Shown here in pieces: positions 1 through 9,200 of a DNA stretch of 35,015 nucleotides. Under the pieces are notes generated by a model, which saw only the letters and a list, made by a program, of their open reading frames with translations, did no database searches and was not told where the DNA came from. Each line of letters begins with the position of its first letter. Position 1 is the stretch's first letter. Source of the DNA: Rhodoferax sp. GTDB lineage: Bacteria > Pseudomonadota > Gammaproteobacteria > Burkholderiales > Burkholderiaceae_C. Position numbers and translations under genes: made by a program. The DNA lies in assembly GCA_026224975.1 (NCBI GenBank), contig JAMFRW010000153.1, positions 1-35,015 of the forward strand, given 5' to 3'.

Positions 1-641
1 ATCTTGGTGTCGTAGCCCTGCAGAAACTTGGATGTTTCCACCGGCGGGATGCCGAGCTCACCGCACATACCGTAGAAGCCCAGGTAGTTGGCCAGCAGCG
101 GGTACATGATTTCGAAGTGGATCTCCCAGGCCCGCTTGTTGAAGGCGCGCGCGTCGACCAGCAACCGAGCCAGTTCAGCCAGAGGCTTGCCGTCGTAGGC
201 AAAGCTCTCGAAGTAGTGCAAGCCCGACTCCAGCTCACGCACGCGTTCGGCCCAGATGCTCGGAAAGTTCTCGAGAAACTGAGGCAGGGTGGTGCCGATG
301 CGCTCGGCCCGCTGGGCGATCTCGAATCCACTCGGCGGCAAGGCCTCGGAGCCGTACACATGCACACCGACGATGCGCGGCACCAGGCCGTTGCCCGGGG
401 GCAAGGGAAGTTGACGGGCCGCCAGCTGCAACCCCCAGCAGTACGCGTCTTCCAGGTAGATGCAGCCCATGGGGGTGAAACCGTTGGGCCAATGGAAGTC
501 GATGAACCAGAAGCGCTTCTCGTCCTCTTGCGTGAACGTGCCCGCGCGCTCCGTGATCCACGCGGCGTCCATGTAATCGGGGCGGAATCCGGGATACCAG
601 CCGTCGCTGACGAATTGACCGATGGGAATGACCGTACTCAT
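1..641 (-). CDS. PEP-utilising enzyme-like protein, N-terminal part (runs off the window)
   Basis: An uninterrupted minus-strand reading frame of 213 codons starts with ATG at 641 and continues past base 1, so the C-terminal part is missing. A purine-rich GGAGA lies 8-9 bases before the ATG and supports this start. The N-terminus reads MSTVIPIGQFVSDGWYPGF, and later there is an aromatic, helical stretch ending in FLQGYDTK. That stretch resembles the linker region of PEP synthase/rifampicin phosphotransferase/phenylphosphate synthase-type proteins, where an (E/F)LQG(Y/F) motif recurs. Assignment to this superfamily is from memory of the motif and is moderate; the substrate cannot be named. The swivelling His domain and the PEP-binding domain are not in view, so a stand-alone linker-type subunit is also possible. 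The nearest gene, the S9 peptidase, is divergent, so this gene has its own promoter region. Confidence 0.55.
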   Translation of the reverse strand, partial: MSTVIPIGQFVSDGWYPGFRPDYMDAAWITERAGTFTQEDEKRFWFIDFHWPNGFTPMGCIYLEDAYCWGLQLAARQLPLPPGNGLVPRIVGVHVYGSEALPPSGFEIAQRAERIGTTLPQFLENFPSIWAERVRELESGLHYFESFAYDGKPLAELARLLVDARAFNKRAWEIHFEIMYPLLANYLGFYGMCGELGIPPVETSKFLQGYDTK

Positions 642-773
642 GCTTTGTCTCCGTTCTTTGTGTAGGCGTGTCGCCATGTTGTGAGTCGCTGGCCTTCGAA
701 CTGAACAACGTTTGATCTGGCGCAAGGACGAAGTCAATGTAGGGCACCAGGCAACGCAAACGTCAGCACAGAA

Positions 774-917
774 CTGCAGGGAAACGACGAAACAGATCCC
801 GTCGGCGCGGCGCTGGCCTTCCTTGTCAAGCCGTTCGACCACGACGAACTCGAGATGACCATCGTCGAGGGCCCGGCTTCGAAACGCAGCGACGGCGCGG
901 CACGCCGAACACCCTAA
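774..917 (+). pseudogene. Remnant of the C-terminal end of a receiver (REC) domain
   Basis: In the gap between the two divergent genes, one plus-strand frame ending at TAA 915-917 reads GAALAFLVKPFDHDELEMTI followed by a charged tail. This matches the end of a response-regulator receiver domain: the beta5 strand, the conserved Lys-Pro-Phe and the start of the last helix. Upstream in the same frame there is no recognisable beta1-beta4, no phospho-acceptor Asp and no plausible start. I read it as the 3' stump of a deleted response regulator or hybrid kinase gene. A chance match over about 20 residues is possible but unlikely given the order of conserved positions. Confidence 0.5.
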
Positions 918-965
918 GCTTGCGCAATGCCGCAGACGCCCATCGCCGCCTGCCGTCGCACCTCC

Positions 966-3125
966 ATGAAATTCGTCCTGACCGCACTGCTCGTATTGAC
1001 ATCGCTGCTCACGCTGTCCGGCGTCCGCGCCGAGGAGCCGCCCACTGACCTCTGGCTCGAAGACTCCGCGAGCGCGGCAACAAAAGACTGGATCGCCGCC
1101 CGCAACGCCGAGAGCGACGCGCGCCTGCTGCAAGACCCGCGCTACGAACGTGAACGCCAGCGCTTTTTGGCACTCGCCGGCAGCTCTCACAGCGAGGACT
1201 ACCTGAACGGCGGCGTCGTGAACCGCGTGAAGGCCGATGCCGAACACCCGCTCGGCCGTTGGCAGGTGCGCGCTGCGAACCCGGCCGCGCGCGAAATCGT
1301 CGGCGAAAGCTGGGTCGGCGACGGCTGGCAGACGATGCTCGACCTCGACGAACTCGCGAAGCGCGAGGGCGTGCGCTGGACGATTCCCATCTGGTGGCAG
1401 AACCCGATGTGCGACACCTCCATCGGCGCGCGCTGCATGCTCGCGCTCTCGCCCGACGGCGGTGATCGCACGGTCCTGCGCGAATTCGATCTGAAGACGC
1501 GCAGCTTCGTGACGAACGGGTTCCGCATCGACACACCGGCCCGCACCTATGCCAACTGGATCGACGCCGACCACCTGCTGCTGGCGAGCGACTTCGGCCC
1601 CGGAACGCTCAGCGACGCCGGCTACGCGCGCCAGGCCCGGCTCTGGCAGCGCGGCACGCCGCACACCGAGGCGAAGCTGCTGTTCGAGGCGCCGGCCGAT
1701 GCGGTGCTCTACATCCCGCACAACTTCAGGAACAAGGGCGCCACCTTGTTCATCGCCGAGGTCTGGCACCAAAGCGCCGGCGCGCCCTCGTGGTGGGTGC
1801 TGCACACCGATCGCGCGCCCGAGCGCTTCGAGCCGCCGGTCGAACTCGTGCGCTACCGCGGCCTCACCGGCATCATCGGCGGCCGCCTGATTGCCATGAC
1901 CGCGCAGCCGCTGAAGCGCGGCAAGACCACCTGGCCGGCCGGCAGCCTGCTCGCCTTGCCGCTGCCCGGGCAACGCGACGCCATCGAGCCGGTGTTCGTG
2001 CCGCGCGCCAACGAAGCGGTCGATGCGGTCTTCCATCTCGCGGTGGCCGAGAACGCGCTCTGGTTCGGCGTGATGCACGACGTGAGCGGCCAGCTCTTTC
2101 GTGCGCAGCGCGATGCGCGGGGACGCTGGCAACGCACGCCGCAGACTGTGCCGCCGCACGGTGCGGTGCGGCTGTTGACCGGCGAGGTCGCGCCCTCGGC
2201 CGCGCTGGTCAAGACCGAGTCGCTGCTGAGCCCGCCGCAGACCAGCCTGCGCTTCGGCGCGAAGACCGAAGCCGTCGAGCAAGCCGCGCCGGTGTTCGAT
2301 GCCGCGCCCTACTTCACCGAGCAACGCTTCGCCATCAGCCGCGATGGCACGCGCATTCCGTACTACGTGACCCGCGCACGCACACAGCCGGCCGACGGCC
2401 GCGCGGCGGCGCTGCTGACCGCGTACGGCGGCTTCGGCGTCTCGTCGCTACCGACCTACCTGGGCGCCGAGTTCAACAGCGACCTGCTGTGGCCCATGCT
2501 GCAGTACGGCGGCATCTTCGTGCACGTCAACGTGCGCGGCGGCGGTGAATACGGCCCGGCCTGGCACCGCGCCGCACAAGGCAAGAACCACGCGCGCAGC
2601 ATCGAAGACCTGATCGCCGTCGCCGAAGACCTCACCCGCGCCAGGCTCGCCGACCCGAAGCGGCTGGCCTTCATCGGCGCCTCCAACGGCGGGCTGCTCG
2701 CCGCGGCGACGGCCGTGCGCCGGCCCGACCTCTTCCGCGCCGTCGTGGCCGATGTGCCGCTGACCGACATGCTGCGCTTCCACGAACTCTTCACCGGCGC
2801 AGTCTGGATCGCCGAATACGGCGACCCGCGCCAGCCCGAGGACCGCGCCGCGCTCGCCGCCTACTCGCCGCTGCACCAGTTGCGCGAAGGCGTGGCTTAC
2901 CCCGAGATGCTGGTCACCACCTCGAGCTCGGACGACCGCGTGCACCCCGGCCACGCGCGCCGCTTTGCCGAGCGGCTGCGTGCGCTCGGCCAACCCGTCC
3001 TGTTCCACGAGAGCACCGACACCGGCCACGGCGCCGCCGCCGCGCTCGATGCCGCGGCGCGGCTGCGCGCGCTCAAGTCCACCTACCTGCTGCAGGCGCT
3101 CGGCCTGGGCGAGCCAAGGCCATGA
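966..3125 (+). CDS. Exported S9 (prolyl oligopeptidase-family) serine peptidase
   Basis: This 719-residue protein has an N-terminal signal peptide (MKFVLTALLVLTSLL, cleavage after about GVRA). It is followed by the WLED motif typical of prolyl oligopeptidases, a long beta-propeller-like region to about residue 430, and a C-terminal alpha/beta hydrolase domain. The nucleophile is in GASNGG (Ser about 573), the acid lies in SSSDDRVHP, and the His is in DTGHG (about 688), so the triad is complete. The family cleaves after proline or other residues in short peptides; here the signal peptide places it in the periplasm or outside. I chose ATG 966 because it puts the hydrophobic segment directly at the N-terminus. 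An in-frame ATG at 927 would add 13 residues with an RR pair. Neither start has a clear Shine-Dalgarno site. Specificity (S9A against oligopeptidase B-like) cannot be settled. Confidence 0.88.
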   Translation: MKFVLTALLVLTSLLTLSGVRAEEPPTDLWLEDSASAATKDWIAARNAESDARLLQDPRYERERQRFLALAGSSHSEDYLNGGVVNRVKADAEHPLGRWQVRAANPAAREIVGESWVGDGWQTMLDLDELAKREGVRWTIPIWWQNPMCDTSIGARCMLALSPDGGDRTVLREFDLKTRSFVTNGFRIDTPARTYANWIDADHLLLASDFGPGTLSDAGYARQARLWQRGTPHTEAKLLFEAPADAVLYIPHNFRNKGATLFIAEVWHQSAGAPSWWVLHTDRAPERFEPPVELVRYRGLTGIIGGRLIAMTAQPLKRGKTTWPAGSLLALPLPGQRDAIEPVFVPRANEAVDAVFHLAVAENALWFGVMHDVSGQLFRAQRDARGRWQRTPQTVPPHGAVRLLTGEVAPSAALVKTESLLSPPQTSLRFGAKTEAVEQAAPVFDAAPYFTEQRFAISRDGTRIPYYVTRARTQPADGRAAALLTAYGGFGVSSLPTYLGAEFNSDLLWPMLQYGGIFVHVNVRGGGEYGPAWHRAAQGKNHARSIEDLIAVAEDLTRARLADPKRLAFIGASNGGLLAAATAVRRPDLFRAVVADVPLTDMLRFHELFTGAVWIAEYGDPRQPEDRAALAAYSPLHQLREGVAYPEMLVTTSSSDDRVHPGHARRFAERLRALGQPVLFHESTDTGHGAAAALDAAARLRALKSTYLLQALGLGEPRP

Positions 3126-3207
3126 GCGGGGCCTGCGGCCCGCCCGGGGCACTCGCCTAAACTCCACCGGTCCCGGCGCACCCCCGCGCCAGAAAGCCGG
3201 AACCTCT

Positions 3208-4386
3208 TTGAAGCTCGCCAGCCGTCTCGATTCGATCGAACCTTTTTACGTGATGGAGTTCGCCAAGGCCGCGGCCGAACTCGCGCGCACCCCCGCGTGT
3301 GTCGACTCGCCGATGATCTTCGTCAACATCGGCGAGCCCGATTTCACCGCGCCGCCGCTGGTGCAGCAGGCCGCCGACCGCGCCATGCGCGCAGGCCGCA
3401 CGCAGTACACCGAAGCGACCGGCCTGCCCGCGCTGCGCCAACGCATCAGCCGGTGGTATGTGGAACGCTTCGATGTGGACGTGGCGCCCGGCCGCATCAT
3501 CGTCACGGCCGGTGCGTCGGCCGCCTTGCAGCTCGCCTGCCTCGCGCTGGTCGACCGCGACGACGAAGTGCTGCTGCCCGACCCGAGCTACCCGTGCAAC
3601 CGCCACTTCGTGGCCGCGGCCGAAGGCGTGCCCGTGCTGCTGCCAGCCACGGCTGCGGAGCGTTTCCAGCTCACGGCCGATGGCGTCGCCGCGGCCTGGT
3701 CGGAACGTTCGCGCGGCGTGCTGCTGGCCTCGCCCAGCAACCCGACCGGCACCTCGATCGACCCGACCGAAATGGGCCGCATCGTCGATGTGGTGCGCGC
3801 CCGCTGTGGCTTCACCATCGTCGATGAAATCTACCTCGGCCTGAGCTTCGACGAACGCTTCGGCCACAGCGCGCTGATGCATTCGCGAGGGGCCGACGAC
3901 TCGGTGATCTCGATCAACAGCTTCTCCAAATACTTCAGCATGACGGGCTGGCGGCTGGGCTGGATGGTGGTGCCGGAGTCGCTGGTCGCGCCGATCGAGA
4001 AGCTCGCGCAAAACCTCTACATCTGCGCCTCGACCGTGGCGCAGCATGCCGCGCTCGCCTGCTTCGAAGCCGAATCCATCGCCGAATACGAACGCCGCCG
4101 TGGCGAGTTCCGCGCCCGGCGCGACTACCTCGTGCCGGCGCTCAATGAACTCGGCCTGACGGTGCCGGTGATGCCCGATGGCGCGTTCTACGCCTGGGCC
4201 GATTGCTCGCAGCATTCGGCGAGCAGCTGGGATTTCTGCTTCGACATGATGAAGCGCGCGCATGTGGCCATCACCCCCGGCCGCGACTTCGGCCGACACG
4301 GCACCGAGCGCTTCGTGCGGCTCTCGTACGCCAGCTCGATGGAACAACTGCAAGAGGCAGTCGGGCGGCTGCGCGCGGTGTTGTGA
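3208..4386 (+). CDS. PLP-dependent aminotransferase, class I/II
   Basis: A 392-residue fold-type I aminotransferase. Visible landmarks are the substrate-clamp IGEPDF near residue 47, the GRTQYTEATGLPALR segment, the phosphate-contact TAGASAALQ, SPSNPTG, the PLP-ring Asp in VDEIYLGL, and the Schiff-base lysine in SFSKYFSMTGWRLGW (Lys about 241). A C-terminal Arg lies in RFVRLSYA. The pattern is that of aspartate/alanine-type aminotransferases acting with 2-oxoglutarate or pyruvate; the exact amino donor is not determinable. Family members usually begin just before a 'SRL..I.PF..ME' stretch, which here follows TTG at 3208. ATG 3253 would cut this off, so I prefer the TTG start. The stop overlaps the GTG of the thioesterase by 4 bases, indicating co-translation with ybgC. 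Confidence 0.85.
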   Translation: MKLASRLDSIEPFYVMEFAKAAAELARTPACVDSPMIFVNIGEPDFTAPPLVQQAADRAMRAGRTQYTEATGLPALRQRISRWYVERFDVDVAPGRIIVTAGASAALQLACLALVDRDDEVLLPDPSYPCNRHFVAAAEGVPVLLPATAAERFQLTADGVAAAWSERSRGVLLASPSNPTGTSIDPTEMGRIVDVVRARCGFTIVDEIYLGLSFDERFGHSALMHSRGADDSVISINSFSKYFSMTGWRLGWMVVPESLVAPIEKLAQNLYICASTVAQHAALACFEAESIAEYERRRGEFRARRDYLVPALNELGLTVPVMPDGAFYAWADCSQHSASSWDFCFDMMKRAHVAITPGRDFGRHGTERFVRLSYASSMEQLQEAVGRLRAVL

Positions 4387-4880
4387 TCGCTCACGCCTCC
4401 AACGCCGCGCCCTTCGCCTTCCCGCTGCGCGTCTACTGGGAAGACACCGACGCCGGCGGCATCGTCTTCTACGCGAATTTCCTGAAGTTCTTCGAGCGCG
4501 CGCGCACCGAGTGGCTGCGGGCCATGGGCTTCGGACAGGAGCAGTTGCGCGTCGAGCAAAAGATGATGTTCGTCGTCAGCGACACCACGCTGCGCTACCT
4601 GCGGCCGGCGCGTCTCGACGATCAGCTGTCGGTCACCGTCAGCGTGAAAGAAGCCACCCGTGCCACGATGACGATCGCGCAGCAGGCATGGCTGCTTGGT
4701 GCGCCGTCAGGCCCCGATGTTGCGAGCGACAAACCAGCACTACTGGCCGAAGGCACGATCCGCATTGCCTGCGTCGACGCCGGAACTTATCGGCCGCGGC
4801 GCATTCCGAATTTCCTGCTCGACGAGATGACGCGCTTCCTCCCCGAAGCCGCGCCAGCCGCGCAGGCCAAGAACCCCTAG
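4383..4880 (+). CDS. ybgC: Tol-Pal-associated acyl-CoA thioesterase YbgC
   Basis: A 165-residue hotdog-fold thioesterase. The signature YWEDTDAGGIVFYANFLKFF near the N-terminus carries the catalytic Asp and is diagnostic of the 4-hydroxybenzoyl-CoA/YbgC thioesterase family. A later FVVSDTTLRYLRPARLDD segment is also typical. YbgC hydrolyses acyl-CoA thioesters in the cytoplasm and is normally the first gene of the tol-pal operon. The start is GTG 4383, in a GTGA overlap with the aminotransferase stop; no ATG lies in frame before the signature. tolQ begins 16 bases downstream, which supports the name. The C-terminus carries a short extension rich in Ala and Pro. Confidence 0.9.
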   Translation: MIAHASNAAPFAFPLRVYWEDTDAGGIVFYANFLKFFERARTEWLRAMGFGQEQLRVEQKMMFVVSDTTLRYLRPARLDDQLSVTVSVKEATRATMTIAQQAWLLGAPSGPDVASDKPALLAEGTIRIACVDAGTYRPRRIPNFLLDEMTRFLPEAAPAAQAKNP

Positions 4881-4896
4881 CCGACACACACAGCGG

Positions 4897-5592
4897 ATGA
4901 ATCAAGACTTCTCGATCCTCACCCTCGTCACGCAGGCCAGTCTGGTCGTGCAGCTCGTCATGGCCGGGCTGATGCTGGCCTCGCTGGCAAGCTGGACCGT
5001 GATCTTCGGCAAGCTCTTCGGCCTGCGAAAAATCCGCTCGGCCAACGACGAATTCGAGCGCGAGTTCTGGGCCGGCAAGAACCTCAACGATCTTTACGCA
5101 GACGCCGGCCGCCGCGCCGCCGACAGCTCGCCGATGGAGCGCCTCTTCGCCTCCGGAATGCGCGAGTTCCTGAAGCTGCGCGAGCGCCGCGTGACCGATG
5201 GCGGCGCCCTGCTAGACGGCGCGCGCCGCGCGATGCGCGCGAGCTTTCAGCGCGAGATGGACGTGATCGAATCCAACCTGTCGTTCCTCGCTTCGGTCGG
5301 TTCGGTCTCGCCTTACGTCGGCCTCTTCGGCACGGTCTGGGGGATCATGCACGCCTTCATCGGCCTGTCGAACATGACGCAGGTGACCCTCGCAACCGTC
5401 GCCCCCGGCATCGCCGAAGCCCTGGTCGCGACGGCAATAGGCCTCTTCGCCGCCATCCCCGCCGTCATCGCCTACAACCGCTTCGCCCGCGACATCGACC
5501 GCATCGCCATCCAGCTCGAAACCTTCATCGAAGAGTTCTCCAACATCCTCCAGCGCAACACGGGCGTGTCGGCGGCTGGGGCGAGCCACTGA
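4897..5592 (+). CDS. tolQ: Tol-Pal system inner-membrane protein TolQ
   Basis: A 231-residue MotA/TolQ/ExbB-family proton-channel protein. It has three predicted membrane helices: one near residues 12-38, and two in the conserved C-terminal half, beginning SVSPYVGLFGTVWGIMHAF and ending EALVATAIGLFAAIPAVIAYNRF. TolQ forms a 5:2 complex with TolR and uses the proton motive force to drive TolA during outer-membrane constriction at division. The immediate ybgC neighbour favours TolQ over ExbB. Oddly, tolR, tolA, tolB and pal do not follow: the next 656 bases hold no gene, and then an RND pump begins. The protein itself is full length, so the break lies outside the coding sequence. Confidence 0.9.
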   Translation: MNQDFSILTLVTQASLVVQLVMAGLMLASLASWTVIFGKLFGLRKIRSANDEFEREFWAGKNLNDLYADAGRRAADSSPMERLFASGMREFLKLRERRVTDGGALLDGARRAMRASFQREMDVIESNLSFLASVGSVSPYVGLFGTVWGIMHAFIGLSNMTQVTLATVAPGIAEALVATAIGLFAAIPAVIAYNRFARDIDRIAIQLETFIEEFSNILQRNTGVSAAGASH

Positions 5593-5743
5593 GATGGGAC
5601 GCCTGCGTGCCTGTTTGAGTGCTGCTTGTTCGCCTGAGAGTTCGAGCGGCTACGGCGCGCCCGGGCAGGCGGCGGCGCTTCGCTTCAGCGGTCGGCGGGT
5701 ACGCCGACTCCCCTGCGGTGCTCAGGCTCGTGGCCACGTCGCC

Positions 5744-5810
5744 GAACTCACTACGCTCGCTTCGCTCTCTGCGTTCAGACAGCCGCGACGAGTCAGTTCA
5801 CGAAGCGCGC
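5744..5810 (+). repeat. Left arm core of a long inverted repeat
   Basis: These 67 bases pair with the reverse complement of 6066-6132 without gaps at 60 of 67 positions by my count. The arm starts GAACTCACTACGCTC and ends TCACGAAGCGCGC. Similarity continues outside the core with small gaps (for example CGCCGACT.CCCTGCGGT at 5702-5718 against 6157-6173 reversed) and for a shorter distance inside. I recall sequence of this type as an abundant dispersed repeat in Leptothrix/Rubrivivax-group genomes; that recollection is not proof. Confidence 0.8.
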
Positions 5811-6065
5811 TGCGCGCGCGGCCACAAGCCTTCCGCTCCTCGGCACCGAAGAGGCGCACCGCCGCCTGCCCGGGCACGCCTTCGCTGCAGCAGTGGTGGT
5901 TGCTGCCCCGAAAACCGCCGATGTGCCCATCGGGACCGCGCGCGCGGACTTTCATGAGGCGGCTATTCCCCTCGAGAACCGCCGCTGGTTCGGCGCGGCA
6001 GGGGGAGCCCGGCGGGGGCGATTTCTGTGGCGACGGAGGCGCGCAGGGCCGAGGTCGGCGCGCTT

Positions 6066-6132
6066 GCGCGCTTCGTGATCTGACTCGCCGCGGCTGTTCG
6101 AACGCAGCGAACGAAGTGAGCGTAGTGAGTTC
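6066..6132 (-). repeat. Right arm core of a long inverted repeat
   Basis: This is the opposite-orientation partner of 5744-5810, with seven mismatches in 67 positions and no gaps. It contains the GAACGCAGCGAACGAAGTGAG run, whose complement appears in the left arm with small changes. The divergence between arms is more like that between two independently inserted members of a repeat family than like a recently made palindrome. Confidence 0.8.
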
Positions 6133-6257
6133 TGCGGCAGGCCACGTGACCGAGTACCGCAGGGCAGTCGGCGCGAAGCGACGACCGCCGAGGCGAAGCG
6201 CAGCGCCCAGCCCGCCCGCGCCTTCGCCGCTCCAACGCCCACGGGAAGGTGCGGGCA

Positions 6258-9200
6258 ATGAACCTGTCGCTTCCCTTCGTCAGAAGACCGATCGGCACGG
6301 TACTGCTGACCATCGGCATCGCCCTCGCCGGCATCGCCGGCTTCTTCGTGCTGCCCGTCTCGCCGCTGCCGCAAGTCGACTACCCCGTCATCTCCGTCAG
6401 CGCCAGCGTGCCCGGCGCCAGTCCCGAGACGATGGCGACGAGTGTGGCGACGCCGTTGGAGCGGCACCTCGGCACCATCGCCGGGGTCAACGAGATGACC
6501 TCGCAGAGTTCGACCGGCTCGGCGCGGGTCACGTTGCAGTTCGATCTGAGCCGCAACATCGACGGTGCCGCGCGTGAGGTGCAGGCGGCCATCAACGCGA
6601 GCCGGGTGGATTTGCCGGCCACGCTGCGCAGCAACCCGACCTACCGCAAGGCCAACCCTGCGGCGGCGCCGGTCATCATCCTCGCGCTCACCTCCAAGAC
6701 CAAGACGCCGGGGCAGATCTACGACTCGGTGTCCAACATCATGAGCCAGCGCCTCTCGCAAGTCGATGGTGTGGGCGATGTGGAAATCGGCGGCGGCTCG
6801 CTGCCGGCGGTGCGCGTGGAATTGTTGCCCTTCGCGCTCAACCGCTACGGCATCAGCACCGAAGACGTTCGTGCTGCCATCCAGGCGTCCAACGCCAACC
6901 GCCCCAAGGGCATCGTGCAGGGCGACGGCAAGCGCTTTCAGATCTACACGCAAACGCCGGCCTTGAAGGCCAGCGACTACGCGCCCATGGTGGTCGCGTG
7001 GCGCAACGGCGCGGCGGTGCGGTTGTCGGACGTTGCCGAAGTGGTCGATGGTGTCGAGAACACGCAGACGCTCGGCCTCTTCAACGGCGACCCGGCGATC
7101 ATCATCCTGGTGACCCGCCAACCTGCGGCCAACATCATCGCGACCGTCGACGGCGTGCGCGCGCTGCTGCCCGAACTGCAGGCGCAACTGCCGCCCGATG
7201 TGGTGCTCAACGTCGCCTCCGACAGCACCAACTCCATCCGCGCCTCGCTGCGTGAAGTCGAGTTCACGCTGATCATCTCGGTGCTGCTCGTGGTGCTGGT
7301 CGTGAGCCTGTTTTTGCGCAGTTGGCGCGCGACCATCGTGCCGGCGGTGGCAACCGTCGTCGCGCTGCTCGGCACCTTCGGCGTGATGTACCTGCTGGGC
7401 TTTTCGCTCAACAACCTGAGCTTGATGGCGCTGACGGTGGCGACGGGCTTTGTCGTCGATGATGCGATCGTGGTGCTCGAGAACACCAGCCGCCACATCG
7501 AGGCCGGCATGTCGCGCATGCAGGCGGCGTTGCTGGGCGCGAAGGAAGTCGGCTTCACTGTGCTGTCGATCAGCATCTCGCTCGTGGCCGTGTTCATCCC
7601 GCTGCTCTTCATGGGCGGGCAGACGGGGCGGCTGTTTCGAGAGTTCGCGGTAACGCTCTCGGCCGCGGTGATGATCTCGCTCGTGATCTCGCTGACCACC
7701 ACGCCGATGATGTGCGCCTGGCTGCTGGACCCCGGCGGCTCGCACAACGCCAAACCGCCCGGCCGCATCGCGCGCGGGGCCGAGCGCGCCTACGACTGGG
7801 TGCTCCTGCGCTATGAACACAGCCTCGATTGGGCGCTGGCGAGCAAGGGGCTGGTGATGCTGATCCTGCTCGCGGTCGTCGGGCTCAATGTGTACCTGTT
7901 CACCAAGGTGCCCAAGGGCTTCTTTCCGCAGCAGGACAGCGGGCAGTTGAACGGCGGTTTGCGGGCCGACCAGAGCATCTCGTCGGGTGAAATGGGCCGC
8001 AAGCTCCGGCAGGTGGTCGACATCATCCGCAAGGACCCGGCCGTGGACACGGTGGTCGGTTTTACCGGCGGCGGCCGCGCGGGCGGCGGCTTCATGTTCG
8101 TCAACCTGAAGAAGCTGGGCAGTGGCGAAGGCCAGCGCAAGGACACGGGTCTGGCGGTGATCGCGCGGCTGCGCCCGCAGTTGGCCAAGGTCACGGGCCT
8201 GAGCGTGTTCCTGGGCACGGTGCAAGACGTGCGCTCCGGCGGCCGCGCCAGCAACTCGACCTACCAGTACACGCTCAAGAGTGACAACCTGCCCGACCTC
8301 AAGACCTGGGCGACCAAGCTCGCCGACGAGATGAAGACGGCCGAATCCATGACCGATGTCGACACCGACCAGCAGGAGAACGGCGTCGAGACCATGGTGA
8401 AGGTCGATCCCGACAGCGCACGGCGCCTGGGCCTCACGTCGAGCGCCATCGACGCCGCTCTCTACAACGCTTTCGGCCAGCGCCAGGTCGCGACCATCTA
8501 CACCGAGCTGAACCAGTACCACGTGGTGATGGAGTGGGCACCGCTTTACACACGCAGCCCGAATTCGCTCTCCGACATCTACGTGGCCGCAACGCGTACG
8601 GTGGTGAGCAACGGGCAGGTGGTGACGACGGAGAGCACGGCGGCGGCCACAACCACATCGACCGGCACATCGTCGGGCACAACATCCAGCACCAGCACGA
8701 CAGTGCCTGTCTCGGCCAACCCCGGCTTGAAGAGCGCTTCCACCGGCAACGTGCTCGCCAACACCGCGACCAGCCTGGTCCCGCTCTCGGCCGTGGCGCA
8801 CTTTGCCGAAGAGTCGGCGGCCACCTCGGTGAACCACCAGGACGGCGAACTGGCGACCACCGTCTCGTTCAACCTTGCCGAAGGTTCCACGCTGGCCGAT
8901 GCCAAGGCCGCCATCGCCAAGGCCGAGGCCGACATCGGCATGCCGACCAATGTGCGCGGTGCCTTTGCCGGCTCGGCGGCCAGCGCGCAGGAGTCGCAAG
9001 GCCAGCAGTCGCTGCTGATCATCGCCGCGATCGTGGTGATCTACATCGTGCTGGGCATGTTGTACGAAAGCCTGGTGCACCCGGTCACGGTGCTTTCCAC
9101 GCTGCCATCGGCCGGCGTGGGCGCGGTGCTCGCGCTGATGATCTTCAACATGGAGTTTTCCATCATTGCGTTGATCGGCGTGTTCCTGCTGATCGGCATC

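Larger units (their letters stand above)
5593..6257. other. Gene-free stretch built of two inverted repeat copies
   Basis: No reading frame here resembles a protein; the open frames translate into low-complexity Arg/Ser/Ala strings that mirror the repeats. The stretch consists of a left repeat (core 5744-5810), a 255-base centre and a right repeat in opposite orientation (core 6066-6132), with weaker similarity extending outward to roughly 5670 and 6210. It separates tolQ from an RND permease and lies where tolR and the usual mdtA-mdtB genes would be expected. The last bases, from about 6242, are the leader of the permease and contain its GGAAGG ribosome-binding site. Confidence 0.7.

Noticed and set aside
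5641..6240. Possible CRISPR array or tolR remnant in the gap after tolQ
   Set aside because: There are only two copies, inverted and diverged, with no regular spacing. No frame resembles TolR (no single membrane helix with the conserved Asp).
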